Below the pieces are notes generated by a model. That model worked only from the letters and a program-made list of their open reading frames with translations, made no database searches and had not been told where the DNA came from. A program made the translations under genes and the position numbers. DNA of 8,363 nt, taken from assembly GCA_021740025.1 (NCBI GenBank), contig JAIPAN010000035.1, forward strand, positions 1 through 8,363. Reading direction: 5' to 3'. Source of the stretch: Sphingobacteriaceae bacterium. GTDB lineage: Bacteria > Bacteroidota > Bacteroidia > Sphingobacteriales > Sphingobacteriaceae. This document shows positions 4,919 through 8,363 of this stretch, one piece after another (the stretch's first letter is position 1; the number at the start of each line of letters is the position of its first letter).

Positions 4919-6703
4919 TTAATGCGCTGTTCTTTCTTCATCTAGCAATTGTTTTTGATAGAGTTCGTAATAATATCCTTTTTTAGAGAGTAACTGAGTG
5001 TGGTTACCCGATTCAATAATTTCACCTCCATCTAATACCAAAATCTGGTTGGCTTGTTTAATACTAGAAATTCGGTGGGCAATAATAAGTGTTGTACTAT
5101 GCTGCGTATAGCTATCTAAATTTCTCAAAATCTGTTCTTCGGTGCGGGTATCTACGGCTGATAAGGAATCGTCTAAAATTAACAAGGAAGGCTGTTTAAC
5201 CAAGGCTCTAGCAATAGAAACACGTTGTTTTTGTCCACCCGATAAGGTAATTCCACGCTCTCCCAACAGCGTTTGGTAGCCTTTTTCAAAGGTGTTTATA
5301 TTTTCGTGCACGGCGGCTTGCTTGGCGGCTGTTTCAATTTCGGGCAAGGTGGCACTGCAGCCAAATGCAATATTATTGGCAATGGTATCTGAAAACAAAA
5401 ACACTTCCTGAGGCACAAATCCTATTTGGGAGCGGTAGTGTATGAGATTTAGATTTTTGATAGGCTGTTCTTCTACACAAATTTCTCCTGCTTGTACATC
5501 GTACATGCGCATTAATAAATTGGCTAAGGTTGATTTACCGGAACCTGTTTTACCTATGATGGCTAATAATTCGCCTTGTTTGAGCTCAAAATTGACGTTT
5601 TTAAGTGCTTGTATTCCCGTATCGGGGTAGGTAAAACTGACGTTTTTAAACTGAATATTGCCCTTTAGCTGCACTTCGGTTTGTCCGCTCTTAATCTCTG
5701 GCTCGGTGTGCAAAAATTCATTGATGCGCTTTTGGGAAGCTGCAGCTCGTTGAATGAGTGAGGTTACCCAACCTAATGACATTACAGGAAACGTAAGTTG
5801 AGTGACATACACTACAAACTCTGCGATATTACCCGCAGTTATATGTCCATTTATCACTTCAAAACCACCCACATAAACCGTAATAATGGTACTTAAACCC
5901 ACTAATAGTAACATAATGGGGTAAAACAAGGCTTGCACTTTTACCAAATCCATAGAATTGCGCTGGTAGTTTAAACTCGATTCGGTAAACCTCCCTGCTA
6001 CCTCATTTTCTCTTACATAGGCTTTAATTAAGCGAATGCCCGAAAAAGTTTCTTGCACAAATGAGGATAAGTTTGAAAGTTGCACTTGTATGCGTTCGCT
6101 ACGACTATTGATGATGTTGTTTACCAAATAAATGGTTAGCGCTAAAAATGGCAAAGGCAACAGACTCAAAATAGCTAATTTTAAATTCACCGTAACCATA
6201 GCATATATAACCAAAAGGAATAGCACAGCAGTATTGATGGAATACATTATTGCTGGGCCTAAATACATGCGCACCCGACTTACATCTTCGGTTACCCTAT
6301 TCATTAAATCGCCGGTAGTATTTTTTCTAAAAAAAGCCAAGGACAAAGATTGGTAATGGCTATAAATCTCATTTTTTAAATCATACTCTATATGTCGCGA
6401 CATGAGAATGATGGTTTGGCGCATAAAAAATAAAAAAAGTCCTCTAATTAAAGCCAAAAGCAAAACTACAACCCCAAAAAAGAGTACGCTGTAACCAAAA
6501 AGCTGCAGTACAATAGCTTGACGCTCGAAACCTATAAAAAGACGGTAAATGGCTATATTTTCACTCACCAAATTAAAGGTGGTTCTAATAACTTGTGCGG
6601 GCAATACAGCAAAGAGGTTGGCAATTATTACAAAAATAACTCCCGGTATAAGCCTCCATTTGTACTTTAAAAAGAATTTATTGAGATAGGCTAGGTCTTT
6701 CAT
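4919..6703 (-). CDS. ABC exporter half-transporter (membrane domain fused to ATPase; MdlA/YheI-like)
   Basis: This inner-membrane exporter subunit has an N-terminal six-helix type I exporter domain. Hydrophobic segments lie near residues 17-38, 66-95, 150-172, 174-197, 256-280 and 293-312. The C-terminal nucleotide-binding domain (about 345-585) shows Walker A GKTGSGKST (384-392), the Q-loop in PQEVFLF (Q432), signature LSGGQ (487-491), Walker B LLILDD (507-512), D-loop SAVD (515-518) and the switch His in AHR (H543). The residue after Walker B is Asp (D512) instead of the catalytic Glu, as in the MdlA/YheI-type half of heterodimeric exporters. A partner half-transporter would therefore be expected, but none is in the window. 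The substrate (drug, lipid or peptide) cannot be told. The gene diverges from the dehydrogenase gene. The ATG at 6703 is followed by MKDLAYLNKFFLKYKWRL, a usual exporter N-terminus. Confidence 0.94.
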   Translation of the reverse strand: MKDLAYLNKFFLKYKWRLIPGVIFVIIANLFAVLPAQVIRTTFNLVSENIAIYRLFIGFERQAIVLQLFGYSVLFFGVVVLLLALIRGLFLFFMRQTIILMSRHIEYDLKNEIYSHYQSLSLAFFRKNTTGDLMNRVTEDVSRVRMYLGPAIMYSINTAVLFLLVIYAMVTVNLKLAILSLLPLPFLALTIYLVNNIINSRSERIQVQLSNLSSFVQETFSGIRLIKAYVRENEVAGRFTESSLNYQRNSMDLVKVQALFYPIMLLLVGLSTIITVYVGGFEVINGHITAGNIAEFVVYVTQLTFPVMSLGWVTSLIQRAAASQKRINEFLHTEPEIKSGQTEVQLKGNIQFKNVSFTYPDTGIQALKNVNFELKQGELLAIIGKTGSGKSTLANLLMRMYDVQAGEICVEEQPIKNLNLIHYRSQIGFVPQEVFLFSDTIANNIAFGCSATLPEIETAAKQAAVHENINTFEKGYQTLLGERGITLSGGQKQRVSIARALVKQPSLLILDDSLSAVDTRTEEQILRNLDSYTQHSTTLIIAHRISSIKQANQILVLDGGEIIESGNHTQLLSKKGYYYELYQKQLLDEERTAH

Positions 6704-6773
6704 CGGGCATAAAAGTACAGTTTTTTCTACAGCTAAATTCCTGTATAAAACCGAAATCTTGTTTAAATTTTAC

Positions 6774-6781
6774 TACTTTTG
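6774..6781 (+). promoter_or_regulatory. -7 promoter element of the dehydrogenase gene
   Basis: TACTTTTG is an exact match to the Bacteroidota -7 consensus TAnnTTTG. It lies 22 bp before the ATG at 6804, which places the start site near 6787 and the leader near 17 nt. No TTG/TTTG is found at the usual 17-23 bp upstream; the nearest TTG (6759-6761) is only 12 bp away. The box falls inside the open-frame extension that begins at TTG 6759, which argues against that upstream start. Confidence 0.45.
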
Positions 6782-6803
6782 CCCAACGATATTTATCGAA
6801 CAC

Positions 6804-7892
6804 ATGCCATCAAATACCAAAAATACGCTTTCTATTTTTGAACAAATAAGCCAATTTGGACACCAAAATGTTGTTTTTTGCAACGATGCCGAAACTGGTC
6901 TTAAAGCAATTATTGCCATTCACGATACTACCTTAGGCCCAGCATTGGGTGGTACCCGCATGTGGAGTTATGCCAACGAACAAGATGCCTTGCAAGATGT
7001 ATTGCGCCTATCGAGAAGTATGACCTATAAAGCAGCTATAACTGGCTTAAATTTAGGTGGCGGTAAAGCGGTAATTATTGGCGATAGCCGAACCGACAAA
7101 AGCGAAGCCATGATGCGTAGGTATGGTAAATTTATTAAAAACTTAAACGGCTCTTTTATTACCGCCGAAGATGTAGGCACCAACCCGAAAGACATGGAAT
7201 ACATTCGCATGGAAACAGAATATGTTACCGGCGTACCAGAATCGTTGGGTGGTAGTGGCGACCCTTCTCCTGTAACCGCTAAAGGCGTTTTTATGGGTAT
7301 TAAAGCCTGTGTAAAAGAGCAGTTCGGAAACGATAGTTTGGCCGGAAAATCTATAGCCGTACAGGGCATTGGCCATGTAGGCGAAAATTTGGTACACTTA
7401 CTTCGCGAAGAAAACGCTAAGGTATATGTAAGTGATATTGACGAAGACCGTTTACAAAAAGTAGCTAAAAAATACGGTGCCGAGGCGGTAGCTAATAATT
7501 CTATTTTTGATTTAGATATTGATATTTATGCGCCTTGTGCATTAGGTGCTACGGTGAATACCGAAACTATTGAGCGCTTAAACTGCTCTATTATTGCAGG
7601 AGCAGCAAACAATCAATTGGCCGACGAATCGGTTCACGGAAAACTGCTTTTAGAAAAGGGTATTTTATATGCCCCCGACTACTTAATTAATGCCGGTGGC
7701 TTAATAAATTGTTATTCGGAGATTGCTGGTTATAGTAAAAAAAGAACTATGCAGCTGGCAGAAAACATTTACGATGCCACCCGAACCGTATTAAAAAAAT
7801 CGAAAACAGAAAATATACCAACCAGCGAAGCGGCCAATAAAATTGCCGAAAAACGCATTGAAGATATCAAGAAAATAAAAGCAAGTTTCTAA
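6804..7892 (+). CDS. Leucine/valine/phenylalanine-type amino acid dehydrogenase (NAD-dependent)
   Basis: Glu/Leu/Phe/Val dehydrogenase family enzymes oxidatively deaminate a branched-chain or aromatic L-amino acid to its 2-oxo acid with NAD+, feeding catabolism or, in reverse, synthesis. From the ATG at 6804 the protein has 362 residues, in line with leucine dehydrogenases (about 364). The substrate domain shows GPALGGTRMW (45-54), MTYKAAITGLNLGGGKAV (73-90; K76 and K88 equivalent to the substrate and catalytic lysines) and AEDVGT (121-126; D123). The Rossmann domain shows VQGIGHVG (186-193), an acidic end of the second strand at SDID (210-213) that favours NAD over NADP, and AGAANNQL (265-272). 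Leucine is the likeliest substrate, but motifs alone do not separate Leu, Val and Phe. The frame is open from TTG 6759; that 15-residue extension contains the -7 box and does not look like the family. Confidence 0.93.
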   Translation: MPSNTKNTLSIFEQISQFGHQNVVFCNDAETGLKAIIAIHDTTLGPALGGTRMWSYANEQDALQDVLRLSRSMTYKAAITGLNLGGGKAVIIGDSRTDKSEAMMRRYGKFIKNLNGSFITAEDVGTNPKDMEYIRMETEYVTGVPESLGGSGDPSPVTAKGVFMGIKACVKEQFGNDSLAGKSIAVQGIGHVGENLVHLLREENAKVYVSDIDEDRLQKVAKKYGAEAVANNSIFDLDIDIYAPCALGATVNTETIERLNCSIIAGAANNQLADESVHGKLLLEKGILYAPDYLINAGGLINCYSEIAGYSKKRTMQLAENIYDATRTVLKKSKTENIPTSEAANKIAEKRIEDIKKIKASF

Positions 7893-7902
7893 AAATACAC
7901 CC

Positions 7903-7916
7903 GGTTAATTTTAACC
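7903..7916. repeat. Short inverted repeat between the dehydrogenase gene and nusB
   Basis: GGTTAA and TTAACC are perfect inverted arms separated by TT, in the 39-bp gap 7893-7931. No T tract follows, so it is a poor intrinsic terminator. It could be an operator-like palindrome, or part of a weak -7 box (TAATTTTA, 7906-7913, one base off consensus) for nusB. Chance occurrence in AT-rich DNA cannot be excluded. Confidence 0.35.
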
Positions 7917-7931
7917 AAATCGTTCTTTATT

Positions 7932-8363
7932 ATGCTAAACAGAAGGCAACTGAGAGTAAAAGTATTACAAACGCTATATGCGTATCACCAGGCTGAAAAC
8001 AAAGAGTTAAAATCTTTCGAAAAAGCCCTGATAAACCATATAGAATCGGTAAATGAAATGTATTTCTATACCCTTTCTTTACTCATTTTGGTGGCCGATT
8101 ATAGCAGCACAGATGCCGAAGATAGAGCAAATAAATACCTCCCTAGTGCCGAAGATTTAGATGCCCCTACCAAATTAAACCAAAACTTATTTATTGATGC
8201 CCTACGCAATCACCCGGCATACCTACAAGGTGTAAAAGACCACAAGGTAAATTGGAATTTTGAGCCCAGCATAGATAAAACTATCTTTTCTCTTCTAAAA
8301 GCAACACCAGAATATGCCTCTTTTTTGGAACTAAGCGACCATAGTATTGCTAGCGATAAAGAC
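7932..8363 (+). CDS. nusB: Transcription antitermination factor NusB, partial (C-terminus beyond right edge)
   Basis: NusB with NusE (S10) binds boxA RNA and supports antitermination of rRNA operons (family knowledge). The frame opens at ATG 7932 and runs 144 codons to the edge without a stop. The start MLNRRQLRVKVLQTLYAYHQ is the classic NusB opening, in which the Arg-rich first helix leads to a VLQxLYAYxQ segment. What follows is a helical region (EKALINHIESVNEMYFYTLSL, about 30-50) and a long polar stretch (about 55-144) that does not resemble the compact NusB fold of about 140 residues. This fits the longer Bacteroidota NusB, where the canonical domain continues further on (recalled). It follows the dehydrogenase by 39 bp in the same direction and may be co-transcribed. 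No Shine-Dalgarno is seen. Confidence 0.85.
   Translation, partial: MLNRRQLRVKVLQTLYAYHQAENKELKSFEKALINHIESVNEMYFYTLSLLILVADYSSTDAEDRANKYLPSAEDLDAPTKLNQNLFIDALRNHPAYLQGVKDHKVNWNFEPSIDKTIFSLLKATPEYASFLELSDHSIASDKD

Noticed and set aside
5442..6356. Plus-strand open frames of 62 and 74 codons opposite the ABC exporter
   Set aside because: Both lie fully within the exporter gene on the other strand and have no recognisable motif.
6710..6717. TACTTTTA on minus as a -7 box for the ABC exporter
   Set aside because: The start site would fall at the ATG itself, and no good -33 box stands at the right distance, so it is not supported.
7025..7397. Minus-strand open frames of 114 and 84 codons inside the dehydrogenase gene
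   Set aside because: They lie wholly opposite a strongly supported gene, have no recognisable motif and arise from the codon bias of the sense strand.
1..8363. CRISPR arrays, insertion sequences, phage or toxin-antitoxin systems, or a novel multi-gene system
   Set aside because: I saw no direct-repeat array, transposase, terminal inverted repeats or co-oriented set of unknown genes; nearly all coding sequence belongs to recognised core families.

Overview
The window looks like an ordinary core-genome segment of a member of the Bacteroidota. Four things point there: an AT-rich, TTA-rich coding style; start codons preceded by A/T-rich leaders with no Shine-Dalgarno sequence; several TAnnTTTG-type -7 boxes; and family-level cues, namely a DUF3276 PUR-like protein, a short AccD beginning MAWFKR, and a NusB-type start followed by a long N-terminal extension. 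I cannot name a genus or species.

Layout: a GNAT acetyltransferase (cut by the left edge) and class II fructose-bisphosphate aldolase lie on the minus strand and are coupled through TAATG. They diverge, across about 150 bp, from a plus-strand pair, accD and an AlkB-type 2-oxoglutarate dioxygenase gene, separated by 1 bp. That pair meets a convergent minus-strand cluster with no bases between the stop codons. In transcription order the cluster is ychF, tRNA-Arg(CCG), then a small PhnA-domain gene starting 13 nt after the tRNA. Upstream of ychF is a self-contained DUF3276 gene with its own candidate promoter and a clear intrinsic terminator, and before it an ABC exporter half-transporter, both on minus. 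The exporter diverges from a plus-strand leucine/valine/phenylalanine-type dehydrogenase, followed by the start of nusB, which runs off the right edge.

The genes do not form one pathway. They cover central carbon metabolism (aldolase), the first step of fatty acid synthesis (AccD), alkylation repair (AlkB), translation (YchF, tRNA-Arg), export (ABC), branched-chain amino acid catabolism (dehydrogenase) and transcription (NusB). I found no mobile element, CRISPR array, toxin-antitoxin pair, phage gene or cluster suggesting an undescribed system. The points worth a second look are local: the tRNA-to-PhnA junction, the abutting convergent stops, the accD-alkB pairing, an Asp in place of the catalytic Glu in the ABC exporter, and two start codons that should be moved downstream. 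No stretch longer than about 160 bp lacks a gene.
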